The notes under the pieces were generated by a model. That model was not told the DNA's origin, ran no database searches, and saw only the letters and a list, made by a program, of their open reading frames with translations. 64,000 bases of DNA, from contig JBDTVS010000007.1 of NCBI GenBank assembly GCA_040007095.1, positions 1-64,000 of the forward strand. Direction: 5' to 3'. The position numbers were made by a program, and so were the translations under genes. The stretch's first letter is position 1; every line of letters starts with the position of its first letter. Shown here piece by piece: positions 1-7,931 of the stretch. The stretch is from JBDTVS01 sp040007095 (GTDB lineage Bacteria; Acidobacteriota; Vicinamibacteria; Vicinamibacterales; CAVVIG01).

Positions 1-360
1 TGGTCGTACGGCAAGGATCCCAAGCAGACGCCGACGAAGGATGAAGTGCTGGACAACTTCACGTTGTACTGGCTCAGCAACACCGCGACTTCAGCGGCAC
101 GGTTGTACTGGGAGAACCGCGACCAGAACCTGATTAGCGCAGGCTCGCTGAAGACCGACAAGATCTCTGTCCCCGTGGCCGTCTCGGTGTATCCGGACGA
201 GGTCTATCGTGCTCCGGAGTCGTGGACGCGTCGGGCCTATCACAACCTGATCTACTTTCACGAAGCCGACCGGGGCGGTCACTTCGCGGCGTGGGAGCAC
301 CCGGATGTATTTTCGGCCGAACTCCGCGCCGGGTTCCGCTCACTGCGGAGCGCGAAGTAA
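1..360 (+). CDS. Epoxide hydrolase family protein, C-terminal part (5' end outside window)
   Basis: This is the last 119 residues of an alpha/beta-hydrolase that runs into the window from the left; frame 1 is open from base 1 to a TAA at 358-360. The visible part matches the C-terminal lid and core of the microsomal-type epoxide hydrolase family: a tyrosine/tryptophan-rich stretch (NFTLYWLSNTATSAARLYWE), then PVAVSVYPDEVY, and near the end GGHFAAWEHPDVF. The HF in the latter is where the catalytic histidine sits in this family. The nucleophile and HGWPGS-type oxyanion region are not in the window, so activity cannot be judged. The product would open epoxides to diols; the substrate is unknown. 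Confidence 0.8.
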   Translation, partial: WSYGKDPKQTPTKDEVLDNFTLYWLSNTATSAARLYWENRDQNLISAGSLKTDKISVPVAVSVYPDEVYRAPESWTRRAYHNLIYFHEADRGGHFAAWEHPDVFSAELRAGFRSLRSAK

Positions 361-610
361 GAGCTCAACCGTTTTTCAACGCGATTACAGCGGCCAGAAC
401 GGCCGATTATGATTTGAAGCTTTCGGATTGTCGGCCGATTACCCTGGTGTCTCGCACGCAGATATCTTGCGACGAGCAAATCTGGCGCAAGGCGGCTGGC
501 GGGCCGTCCTTGCGCCCGTGCCTGGTTTGACTCATCATCCGACCTGTTCTCACACGCCGGCCCTGAAAGCGAACGTTGGCGCGATCTCGCCGGGCTTCAA
601 GGAGGAACGC

Positions 611-1186
611 ATGTCGTTGCGGTTGGTCGCGGTCGTCGGTATCGGCGCGGTGCTGCTCGCCGCCGGAATCGCATCGCCCAGCACTGTTCTGGCGCCCACC
701 TTCACGGAGCTGATTGACAACGCTCGCGAGATTTTCATCGGCGAGACGGTCAGCCGTTATTCTCATTGGGTCGATACGCCTGACGGCCGCGCGATCGTCA
801 CCCTGGTGACATTCCGCGTCGACGAGAGTCTCAAGGGCGGCCTCCAGACGCAAACGAGCCTGGAGTTTCTCGGCGGCACGGTCGGCGAGACGACTCTCCG
901 GGTCTCCGGCGCGCCGGAGTTCTCGGTCGGCGATCGCGACATCCTTTTTGTCGGCAATCGAAACGCGATCAGTCCGGTGATGGGGTTGGGATACGGACGG
1001 TTCCGGGTGTTGCGGGACCCGCGCCGGGCGATCGACGAGGTCCGATTCTCCGATGGCGCCGCGCTCGAGTCCACCACCTTTGTCGGGCGTCCGCGATCCC
1101 AGAGTCTGCGCTCCACACCGAGTCTCTCGCTCGAGGCGTTCCGGCAGGAGATCCGCCAACGCCTGGACAACCCGGGACCGCGATGA
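611..1186 (+). CDS. Exported protein of unknown function, translationally coupled to a metalloprotease
   Basis: A 191-residue protein with an N-terminal signal peptide (MSLRLVAVVGIGAVLLAAGIAS). The ATG at 611 follows a good Shine-Dalgarno (GGAGGA, 601-606). The frame is open further upstream to 428, but that part has no signal sequence and no ribosome site. The mature part is small and beta-rich, with motifs such as IFIGETVSRYSHWV and FRVDESLKGG. I recognise no family with certainty. Its stop overlaps the next start as ATGA (1183-1186), so the two proteins are probably made together. Co-export with the matrixin suggests an accessory or substrate-binding role, but that is inference. Confidence 0.7.
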   Translation: MSLRLVAVVGIGAVLLAAGIASPSTVLAPTFTELIDNAREIFIGETVSRYSHWVDTPDGRAIVTLVTFRVDESLKGGLQTQTSLEFLGGTVGETTLRVSGAPEFSVGDRDILFVGNRNAISPVMGLGYGRFRVLRDPRRAIDEVRFSDGAALESTTFVGRPRSQSLRSTPSLSLEAFRQEIRQRLDNPGPR

Positions 1187-2355
1187 CGACGACGCGCTCA
1201 GGGGCGTTTCGCGTCGCCGTACTGGCGGCGGTCTTCTTCGCTCTTCCGAACGGTGCGCCTTCGTACGTAGCATCCGGCGGAACCTGGCGCGACGGCGCGA
1301 TTGTCATGCAACTGCAGCTGGGCTCGTCCAACGGTGCGCTGATCGACGGTTTCACGTCCTGGGGGGCGTCGGCCGAAAGCGCGCTGGCGACGTGGAACGG
1401 ATATCTCTCGCGCGTCGAGTTCCGCGTCGTCCGCGATTCGACCGCCGGGGTGGCGATGACCAACGGCTCGAACAACGTGTTCTGGTCGTCGACCGCCTAC
1501 GGGCGGGACTTCGACGACTACGCCAGCGGCACTCAGAGAAACGGCGTGGCGGCGTTGACGCTGACGTGGATCACCAGCGGCCGACTTTCTGAGGCAGATG
1601 TGATCTTCAGGAACACCCTGTCGTGGAACTCCTATCGCGGTCCAACGCGGCGAACCTCGACTGGCGCCAATCTGCTCGACTTCCGCCGGTTTGCGATGCA
1701 CGAGTTCGGCCACGTGCTGGGGCTCTCACATCCCAACGACTACGGACAGAACACCACCGCGATCATGAACTCGGTCCTGGGCGATCTCGATACGCTCGCC
1801 GGCGATGACATTCAGGGCGCACAGTTCTTGTACGGCGCGTCAACTCCCGCGCCGCCGCCCACCACCACTCCGCCGGTGGTGATCAGCTTTCCGCCGCGAA
1901 ACGAATCGCTCGATTTCCGGAACCAGCTCGAGGTGAAGTACCGTGACGGGCTCCGGCGCGGCGGATCCCCGACGAGTGTCGACAACGAAGGCGACGTCGT
2001 CTGGACCCAGGAGTATTTGCGATTCCGGGTCAATCAATGCGCCCACGCCGCGGCGGTATCCCGGGTGATGTCCGAGATCGATGGCGGCACGTCCGACGTT
2101 TGCGGCAGTGCGGCGGGCGGCCAGGTGAACTTTCCGCCACGCAACGAGTCACTGGATTTCCGGACCCAACTCGAAGCCAAGTACCGCGACGGTCTGCGGC
2201 GATCGCCCATCCTGACGTCCGTCGACAACGAAGGCGACGTGGTCTGGACGCAGGAGTACCTGCGCTATCGCGTCAACGGTTGCGCGCACGGCGACTCGGT
2301 ACAAAGAGTGTTTCTTCAGATCGATGGCCGTGGCATTCAGTCTGTGTGCCGCTGA
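1183..2355 (+). CDS. Secreted matrixin-type zinc metalloprotease with two C-terminal repeat domains
   Basis: A 390-residue exported metzincin. A signal sequence covers about residues 1-25. The zinc site HEFGHVLGLSH (His173, Glu174, His177, His183) and the Met-turn (AIMNS, Met195) identify a matrixin-like catalytic domain that ends near residue 218. A proline/threonine linker (220-232) leads to two copies of an 81-residue module beginning FPPRNESLDFR and containing SVDNEGDVVWTQEYLR. The repeat module is probably a substrate- or surface-binding domain; I know no name for it. Translation is coupled to the preceding exported protein. The enzyme would cleave extracellular protein; the target is unknown. 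Confidence 0.85.
   Translation: MTTTRSGAFRVAVLAAVFFALPNGAPSYVASGGTWRDGAIVMQLQLGSSNGALIDGFTSWGASAESALATWNGYLSRVEFRVVRDSTAGVAMTNGSNNVFWSSTAYGRDFDDYASGTQRNGVAALTLTWITSGRLSEADVIFRNTLSWNSYRGPTRRTSTGANLLDFRRFAMHEFGHVLGLSHPNDYGQNTTAIMNSVLGDLDTLAGDDIQGAQFLYGASTPAPPPTTTPPVVISFPPRNESLDFRNQLEVKYRDGLRRGGSPTSVDNEGDVVWTQEYLRFRVNQCAHAAAVSRVMSEIDGGTSDVCGSAAGGQVNFPPRNESLDFRTQLEAKYRDGLRRSPILTSVDNEGDVVWTQEYLRYRVNGCAHGDSVQRVFLQIDGRGIQSVCR
1888..2352 (+). repeat. Two 243-bp tandem coding repeats in the matrixin gene
   Basis: The segment starting at 1888 is repeated from 2131, a spacing of 243 bp (81 codons). Both copies encode FPPRNESLDFR...YRDGLRR...SVDNEGDVVWTQEYLR.RVN.CAH. The DNA differs at many third positions, so the duplication is old and under protein-level selection rather than recent. 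Confidence 0.85.
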
Positions 2356-2432
2356 ATCGCGACCCGCGGTGACGCTCCGGCCCTGCTGAGCGTCAACCCG
2401 CGCGTCCGGCGAACGGCTGTGCGTGGGAACCT

Positions 2433-3437
2433 CTATCTGAACTTGGCGTTCCTGATCCGCTCGGCCATTTTTTCAGCGAATGGATGCGCGAGCGTCCCTG
2501 TCGATCCGGCGCCTTGGGAATAATAGTTCGTACGAATGGTGTCCTTGCGCTCCAGAACCTTCTGGTCTGAACCGTCGGTGATTCGATAGCGAATATCAGC
2601 GGCCTCCCGGCCCGAGCCCAACCCGACGATCACGCGCTTGGCCGCGTTGCCGGGATTCCACGAGGTGACTTCGACGTCGAGCGTATAGACCTTGCCCGCA
2701 GGCGCCGGCGGTGCTTCAGCGAGAACATCAAGATCCTTGCCGAGCATGACCTTGAATTCCGCGACGGTCTGCGCCTGCAACTGTTTCGTATCGTAGGGCC
2801 ACACCACATCCGAGGCTGCCGTAAAGGATCTGACGACCAGGATTGGTTTTCCCGTGAGTTCAACCACCGGAGCCGCAGGAGCCATTCCGGAATAGTGGAG
2901 GTGCACAATGCGCCACCCTTTGTCCGTCTTCTGGTAAACGTGGCTCTCCCATCCCTTTGACGTGAACGGCTGTCCACTGGTCAATTTCGCCGTGAACGTC
3001 CAATCGAATACTGCCCAGGCGGCGCTGCCGGTGGTATGAACCTCGAGATTACTCGTCTGGAGGTTTCGCTCCGCAAACGTCTTCTGCAGGAAATTGACGT
3101 AGACGTTCTCCTTCACGCTTTCCCAGCCTCGAAACCGGCCGAGAGGGGTGACCACTACGAGATCCGGACTTTCCGACCACACCTCGCCGGCGAGCTTCGT
3201 ATCCGCGGTCTTGATGGAGTCGAGGTACTTCTCCATGAGGCGCTGCAGGTCGGCCCGGTCCTGGTCCGCGGCGGGTGCGCGAGAGCAGGCCGGGAGCAAC
3301 AACAAGACGGCGAGAGTGGCGACGAGCGTGAGTTCCCTGCCATATGTGAGGGAGGAGCAACGCCGCGAGGCGGGATGCCCCGCCCGGGACTTTGGTGGCG
3401 AATCACGTTTCCAGGGGACCGGCCAGCGATTGTTCAT
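2433..3437 (-). CDS. Lipoprotein with SnoaL/NTF2-like domain and a DUF4410-like C-terminal domain
   Basis: A 334-residue predicted lipoprotein. The hydrophobic segment TLVATLAVLLLLPACS (residues 37-52) ends in a lipobox with Cys51. Residues 60-190 resemble a SnoaL/DUF4440 NTF2-like fold (LMEKYLDSIKTADTKLAGEVW, then GWRIVHLHYSG). The C-terminal half (KPILVVRSFTAAS to the end) resembles DUF4410, seen in small envelope proteins. The only in-frame start is the ATG at 3437. The first 33 residues are therefore read through a copy of the dispersed MITE-like repeat (3331-3420), which seems to have replaced the original n-region. Function is unknown. Confidence 0.7.
   Translation of the reverse strand: MNNRWPVPWKRDSPPKSRAGHPASRRCSSLTYGRELTLVATLAVLLLLPACSRAPAADQDRADLQRLMEKYLDSIKTADTKLAGEVWSESPDLVVVTPLGRFRGWESVKENVYVNFLQKTFAERNLQTSNLEVHTTGSAAWAVFDWTFTAKLTSGQPFTSKGWESHVYQKTDKGWRIVHLHYSGMAPAAPVVELTGKPILVVRSFTAASDVVWPYDTKQLQAQTVAEFKVMLGKDLDVLAEAPPAPAGKVYTLDVEVTSWNPGNAAKRVIVGLGSGREAADIRYRITDGSDQKVLERKDTIRTNYYSQGAGSTGTLAHPFAEKMAERIRNAKFR
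3331..3420 (+). repeat. MITE-like repeat family A, copy 1 (internally deleted)
   Basis: The core (gagggaggagcaacgccgc, gaggcgggatgccccgcccg) is shared with copies at 7728-7893 (reverse), 27336-27450 and 54451-54612. The right end (cacgtttccaggggacc) matches copy 4, and the left end agttccctgc is close to copy 4's left end agtcccctgg. This copy is about 90 bp, so it lacks roughly 70 bp of the interior. It lies in the 5' end of the minus-strand lipoprotein gene and is read in frame there. Confidence 0.75.
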
Positions 3438-3836
3438 ACAGTCGACAGTTCCATGTTGGACGTTCAGAGTGCACTCGTGATCCACAGGTCCTCCGCATGA
3501 CGGTGGGCGCTGCGACCTGAATCGTCTGAGGCACCCGGGCAGGTGTAGGAAGATGAAGTATAGGCCGCGGCCGCCGGATGGTTTCCAGCTTTTTCTCGTA
3601 CGCAAAGACGGGGGCCGCGCCAGCACAAGTGGAGGTCAACAGACTGCACGCGCCTTGACGTGCGCACGTTCGGATTCACAGAGCCGCCCACCAGATGAGG
3701 CGGAGCCGAAAGGTGCGGCAGAGCCATAATTTGGGTACATTCGACACCGGCCAGGGCGGCGCCGGGCACCGGTAACGTTGAGCACGGCGCAGGGCGGGAG
3801 CCGGCGACGGTTGCGCTCACGGCATGGAGGGTCTGA
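3438..3836. other. Divergent intergenic region, nothing recognised
   Basis: About 400 bp between the divergent lipoprotein and membrane-protein genes. It must contain both promoters, but I see no convincing -35/-10 pair, RNA gene or conserved ORF. A Shine-Dalgarno (GGAGGG, 3826-3831) for the plus-strand gene lies at its right end. Confidence 0.5.
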
Positions 3837-4589
3837 GTGCCATTACGCAGCGGTCGGCAACATCGCCGCGAGGCCACGTCACGGTCGGGCACCGAGCGAG
3901 CCGTTGCGTCGGTCACGCGGGCCAACGCACAGCCGGACGCACCGTCTGGAGTACGTCCGCCCGAACCTCGGTGGCCGGCGCTGATTGCCATTCTTGGAGT
4001 CGGCGGCCTCTACCTGTCGCTGCACACGGACCTCGTGATCGGTCCCCGATGGCTGTTTCCCGCGGCGATCGGCGTACTCCTCGTACCGACGTTGGTGACG
4101 CATCGAACGGGCCGACACGATCTCAACCGCCTGTTGGGGCTCATCATCAGCGCGGTGGTGACGGCCGGCCTGGTGTTGTCTGTCACCCTGCTCGTGGCTG
4201 CGCTCCCCTCACACCGCCAGTCCCCTTCCGCGCTGCTGCTCTCGGCCGCGTCACTGTGGCTCACCAACATCCTGGTGTTCGCGCTCTGGTACTGGCGTCT
4301 CGACGCGGGTGGCCCATACGGCAGAGACTCGCGCCTCCGGCATGCAGAGGGCGCCTTCCTCTTTCCGCAAATGACCATTCCCCCGGGGCCCGACGACGAC
4401 GGCAGCAAGCTGGGGTGGTCGCCGCATTTCGTGGACTACCTGTTCCTGGCGTTCAACACGAGCACGGCGTTTTCCCCGACAGACACGCCCGCGCTGGCAC
4501 GGTGGGCGAAAGCGATGATGATGCTCCAATCGATGATTTCACTGACGGTGCTCGCCATCCTGGCGGCTCGTGCGGTGAACATGCTGTGA
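3837..4589 (+). CDS. Integral membrane protein of unknown function (DUF1345-like)
   Basis: A 250-residue protein with a GTG start at 3837 placed 5 nt after GGAGGG. After a basic, probably cytoplasmic N-terminus it has about five to six hydrophobic segments: PALIAILGVGGLYLSL, WLFPAAIGVLLVPTLV, a long segment at LGLIISAVVTAGLVLSVTLL, SLWLTNILVFALWYW, and a C-terminal MISLTVLAILAARAV. The motif YLFLAFNTSTAFSPTDTP before the last helix is characteristic of a widespread uncharacterised membrane family resembling DUF1345. No active-site residues are recognisable, so transport or channel roles are speculation. Confidence 0.65.
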   Translation: MPLRSGRQHRREATSRSGTERAVASVTRANAQPDAPSGVRPPEPRWPALIAILGVGGLYLSLHTDLVIGPRWLFPAAIGVLLVPTLVTHRTGRHDLNRLLGLIISAVVTAGLVLSVTLLVAALPSHRQSPSALLLSAASLWLTNILVFALWYWRLDAGGPYGRDSRLRHAEGAFLFPQMTIPPGPDDDGSKLGWSPHFVDYLFLAFNTSTAFSPTDTPALARWAKAMMMLQSMISLTVLAILAARAVNML

Positions 4590-4905
4590 CCCCGCCCTCC
4601 AATCCTTCGGCGTTCGTCTCGTGCACAACCGCCGGCACTCCTGACGAAGCGTGCACTTCAGTACGCGACATCTGAAGACCAAGCCCGCAACGCGGTGCCC
4701 AGCGGTGGTCGATGAATCGTCGGATGAAGTTTTGATCGGATGTGAAGACAGGTTCGGCGCACGAAAGGTTTCGGCCGCAACTGCCTATGTTGATGTGCGG
4801 CGACCTTCTGGTCTTCCCGCGCTTCTCTTCAACGGGCAATCGACGCGTCGCGCGTCAGAGCGCCCACCGTTTCTGGTGTGTATCTGAGGTATGGAGGTTT
4901 CCACG
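4590..4905. other. Intergenic region, nothing recognised
   Basis: About 316 bp. It holds the ribosome site of the next gene (GGAGG, 4893-4897). Small open frames here have no ribosome site, signal or recognisable motif, so none is called. Confidence 0.5.
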
Positions 4906-5517
4906 ATGAAGCTCGAACGAATCGCGAGGCAATTCCGGTATTCCATGGTCGGCGGTCTGATGCTCATGAGCGCCTGGCCGTCAAGCGCCCTGGCGCAGGA
5001 TGACCATTCCCACTCGCTGGCAGCGGGTGGTCAGGAGCAGACCGCGGCGCAGAAGAAGCAGGCCAGCGCACTGGTCCAGGCGGTCAGGCAGGCGACGCAG
5101 CCATTCCGCTTTCTGGACAACCCCGGCCCGGACTACGTGCTGACGTTCGGCTGCGTGAGCGGATCGGACTTCGGGGCGATGGGCATGCATTTCGTGAACG
5201 GCGCCCTGCTGGGTGACGGCGAAGTGAACGTGTGGCATCCCGAGATCCTGCTCTACGAGCCGCTGCCGAACGGCCGGATCCGGTTGACCGGCGCGGACTA
5301 TGTGGTGTTCAAGGACGCCTGGGAAGCCAACCCGGAGCACAAGGGCCCGCCCGAGCTCATGGGACAGCTCTTTCACCTGTTCGAGAGCCCCAACCGTTTC
5401 GGACTGCCAGCGTTCTACACCTTGCACGTCTGGGCCTGGAAGGACAATCCCAACGGCGCGTTCACGAACTGGAACCCCAACGTGTCGTGCGACGCGTTCC
5501 CTGGGGAGAACCCCTGA
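4906..5517 (+). CDS. Exported conserved protein of unknown function
   Basis: A 203-residue protein with a signal peptide ending near SSALAQ. The ATG at 4906 is chosen because GGAGG lies 8 nt before it; an ATG at 4891 overlaps that ribosome site. The mature protein has the pattern FGAMGMHFVNGALLGDG...HPEILLYEPLPNGRIRLTGADYVVF, followed by an aromatic C-terminus (LPAFYTLHVWAWKDNPNGAFTNWNP). I recall this pattern in a widespread family of uncharacterised secreted proteins. It is histidine/aspartate-rich near the N-terminus (QDDHSHS) but has no catalytic motif I can name. Confidence 0.7.
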   Translation: MKLERIARQFRYSMVGGLMLMSAWPSSALAQDDHSHSLAAGGQEQTAAQKKQASALVQAVRQATQPFRFLDNPGPDYVLTFGCVSGSDFGAMGMHFVNGALLGDGEVNVWHPEILLYEPLPNGRIRLTGADYVVFKDAWEANPEHKGPPELMGQLFHLFESPNRFGLPAFYTLHVWAWKDNPNGAFTNWNPNVSCDAFPGENP

Positions 5518-5612
5518 GTCCACTGGAGATCCGTACGATCGCTCCCACGCGTTGGCGCGCGGGGCCGGGTCGGTCCGAGGCGCCGCTTCCCAGCCCCGCC
5601 GCACCTGGAACG

Positions 5613-6332
5613 TCAGCCGAACCAGCTCGAGCTGGTTCGGCGAGACCCGCGCGTGATCCGCAGCGTCGCGCCCAGCATCGCGAGGCTCGTGAGCATCCAC
5701 GCGGCGGCCCACACCCACGACGGCAGCAAAAAAAGCCTTTCCATCGTTGCGGCGTCGGACTGACCGCGATCGATCCGGAACAGCACACGGATGTCATACA
5801 CCGAGTTGAGCGCTACCTGGATGCCCAGCAGGCTCAAGAGGAATCGCGGAGCAGCTCCCCTGCCCTGGCGGGCGAGCGCGATGAGCGCGACACCCCAGAC
5901 AAGCGCCACCCCGGCGCCGAAAAGATTGCGCATCCAGAAGACGAGCGTGAACAGCATGCATGCGCCGAGACCCAGCAGAATGGCGTGCGCCCATTTCTCG
6001 ACGCGCGTGGCAGCGATCAGCAGGCAGCCCACGACCGCCGCACCGAGATAGCCTGAGGAAGCCACCAGGCCACGGGCCGCGCGGCCCACGGGAACGAGGC
6101 TCTGGGTCAGGCCGCTCGTGTCGGGCTCGATGGTAATCGCCATGACGCGGCCGCCCACAAGAAGGGTCATCAACGCATGACCGCATTCGTGGACCCAGGT
6201 CGTGAAGAGCTTGAACGGATAGAGAAGGAACCGCGACCACGGTGTGAGGCTGACGACGAGGGACACCGCGACCGCCGCCCATAACCAACTGCCGGCTGGA
6301 CGCCGAGACGACGAAAACCGGTTGGGTGTCAC
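5613..6332 (-). CDS. M50B-like membrane zinc peptidase
   Basis: A 239-residue polytopic membrane protein with a GTG start at 6332. The motif HECGH (His48-His52) lies in the first membrane region, with FTTWVHECGHALMTLLVGG before a short loop, as in the M50B-like family of site-2-protease-related proteins (peptidase_M50B-like, DUF3267-like). About six hydrophobic segments follow. The second metal-ligand motif (NPDG type) of classical S2P enzymes is not obvious, so proteolysis is not certain. The gene converges on the preceding exported-protein gene and ends at a 26-bp palindrome. Confidence 0.7.
   Translation of the reverse strand: MTPNRFSSSRRPAGSWLWAAVAVSLVVSLTPWSRFLLYPFKLFTTWVHECGHALMTLLVGGRVMAITIEPDTSGLTQSLVPVGRAARGLVASSGYLGAAVVGCLLIAATRVEKWAHAILLGLGACMLFTLVFWMRNLFGAGVALVWGVALIALARQGRGAAPRFLLSLLGIQVALNSVYDIRVLFRIDRGQSDAATMERLFLLPSWVWAAAWMLTSLAMLGATLRITRGSRRTSSSWFG
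5616..5641. terminator. Perfect 26-bp palindrome between convergent genes (candidate bidirectional terminator)
   Basis: The sequence from gccgaaccagctc to its exact reverse complement gagctggttcggc forms a perfect dyad with no spacer. It overlaps the last codons of the minus-strand M50B-like gene and sits about 100 bp after the stop of the plus-strand gene. RNA from either strand would fold into a GC-rich hairpin. There is no T-run, so it is not a textbook intrinsic terminator; a protein-binding site is the alternative. Confidence 0.45.
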
Positions 6333-6493
6333 TCCGGCTTATTCTGGATCATGCACAGGCCGGTTCCGATCGATGTCCGATGCTCTTCAGTGAGAAATCA
6401 ACCGCAGAGCTCGCCGAGGACACCGAGTTGCGAAGGGCTTGTTCTCGATGATCTCGCTGGCCCTATAATCGGATAGCTGTCCTGTTGCCACCC

Positions 6494-7003
6494 ATGTATG
6501 CGCTCGGACTTGCCGTCGCCCTCACACTGTCGGTCGGCCAGCGCAAACAGCCGCAGCCGCTCGACAACCTGAAGCAGCTCGGGGACCGGATCGTACGGGC
6601 GGTGCTCGAGCAGGATATTTCGACGCTGATGGCCTACGACTGGGCGGGCCCGAGCTCGGGAGCCGCCAGCGATCTCGACGATCCACGCAGCGCGTTGCAC
6701 TGCTACGTGTTCGACAGCCGCTGCAATCCGCGCGGGAAGCCGTCCGTGCTGGAGCTGTTCACGTCGTGGCGCAAGGTCGGCATCCAGGCGACGTCGGCCG
6801 GGTCGAACTACGCGGTACTGTTCTTCTACGACGCGACCCTGGTGTCGGCACGTGGTCTTCGATCGCAGAAAACTCTCTGTCGCGAGGCGGGCCGACGGAT
6901 CGTGTCGTGGGTCTTCAGGAGCGAATCAGGACGGTGGGTGGCCGCGAACGAGCCGTTCGATTTCGACGTTGACACGCTCTGTCAGACCACACAGACCCGC
7001 TGA
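6494..7003 (+). CDS. Small exported protein of unknown function
   Basis: About 169 residues with a short hydrophobic leader (MYALGLAVALTLSVGQ). The ATG at 6494 is preferred over an in-frame TTG at 6485. The body has LKQLGDRIVRAVLEQDISTLMAYDW and a C-terminal region with three cysteines (CYVFDSRC and TLCQTT). The layout resembles small NTF2/DUF-type periplasmic proteins, but no family can be assigned. It is preceded by about 150 bp with no recognised signal. Confidence 0.55.
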   Translation: MYALGLAVALTLSVGQRKQPQPLDNLKQLGDRIVRAVLEQDISTLMAYDWAGPSSGAASDLDDPRSALHCYVFDSRCNPRGKPSVLELFTSWRKVGIQATSAGSNYAVLFFYDATLVSARGLRSQKTLCREAGRRIVSWVFRSESGRWVAANEPFDFDVDTLCQTTQTR

Positions 7004-7062
7004 CCTCGCGGCCAGACACCAAGTCCTTGCGCGGAGAGCGCCATTATTACCCGCGTCCGTCG

Positions 7063-7692
7063 TCAGAGCCGTTCGATGGCCGGTTGATCCGCGCCGACGC
7101 GCCAGGCGCGCGACCCGCGGGCGTGTGACTGGTGAAGGGTGCGGCGCGACCGTCTGCTCGCGCTTCGCACGACCTTGACCATGCGCAACGGACGGCGGGA
7201 CGGCCGCACGGTGCGCGCCTTCTCAGAGCGGTTCGGCGGCGCCACCGCCTTGTCCGCGGCGGACTCGATCTTGGCGGCGATGCCCGCGCTCTGCTGCCGC
7301 TCAACTTTCAACAAGATCGCTTCAATCCTGTCGCCGGCCCGCAGCGTCAGCGTGACATATTCCTGTTGCGTCAACGACGAGGACACGCCCGAAGGCCCGG
7401 TCAGGACCAGCCCGTCAGGGTCGCCCCGCAGCGAGGCACCCACGTCGATGATGTTTGTCAGGGGGATGCTGAACACGGTGCGCACCGACGATCCCCGATC
7501 CGAATAGACGGTTTGCTCGGCGCGCAATTCCCGGTCGTCGAGCACCAGGGTGACCTCGGTCGGTTTCAGCAGTTCCGGGCGGCCGGCCAGGTACTCTACG
7601 CGCGGAAACCGTTCCTGCGCATCCGCGGCGCCCGGGTGACACCAGCTGACAAACAGCGTGAAAGCGAGGACCTGCCTGAATGTCGCGGCCAT
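7063..7692 (-). CDS. Exported protein of unknown function with a basic C-terminus
   Basis: A 209-residue protein. The ATG at 7692 is chosen because AGGAG lies 5 nt upstream; further in-frame ATGs at 7707 and 7716 have no ribosome site. A signal peptide (MAATFRQVLAFTLFVSWCHPGAADA) precedes a beta-rich domain with TEVTLVLDDRELRAEQTVYS and FSIPLTNIIDVG. The last 60 residues are very arginine-rich (RPSRRPLRMVKVVRSASRRS), suggesting nucleic-acid, membrane-surface or wall contact. No known family is recognised. Confidence 0.55.
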   Translation of the reverse strand: MAATFRQVLAFTLFVSWCHPGAADAQERFPRVEYLAGRPELLKPTEVTLVLDDRELRAEQTVYSDRGSSVRTVFSIPLTNIIDVGASLRGDPDGLVLTGPSGVSSSLTQQEYVTLTLRAGDRIEAILLKVERQQSAGIAAKIESAADKAVAPPNRSEKARTVRPSRRPLRMVKVVRSASRRSRRTLHQSHARGSRAWRVGADQPAIERL

Positions 7693-7727
7693 AGTGCTCC
7701 TGTTCATGACCACCACCCATCTTCATG

Positions 7728-7893
7728 CTAGTGTCCTGCGTCCGACGCTTTAGGACGTCTTCCGGGCGGGGCATCCCGCCTGGCGGCGTTGCTCCTCCCT
7801 CAGATACTCCCGGTATCCTCGGTCGTCGCGCCTTGCCATGCGGGCGCCGCGCGCCGGAAGCCGTGTACTAAATCGTCGAACGCACGACACTAG
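7728..7893 (-). mobile_element. MITE-like repeat family A, copy 2 (full length with terminal inverted repeats)
   Basis: A 166-bp non-coding element in reverse orientation relative to the other copies. Its ends are near-perfect inverted repeats: left CTAGTGTCCTGCGTCCGACG (7728-7747); the complement of the right end (7874-7893) reads CTAGTGTCGTGCGTTCGACG, 18 of 20 matching. The interior carries the family core (gcggggcatcccgcc, ggcggcgttgctcctccct, gtcgtcgcgccttgc). No transposase is present, so it would have been mobilised in trans. Confidence 0.75.
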
Positions 7894-7931
7894 CGCCTGA
7901 ACCGCCTGCCGAACACGTCGATCGTCTCCAA

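Noticed and set aside
4651..4887. 78-codon plus-strand frame in the gap before the exported protein gene
   Set aside because: No ribosome site, hydrophobic segment or motif; the real start and Shine-Dalgarno of the next gene follow.
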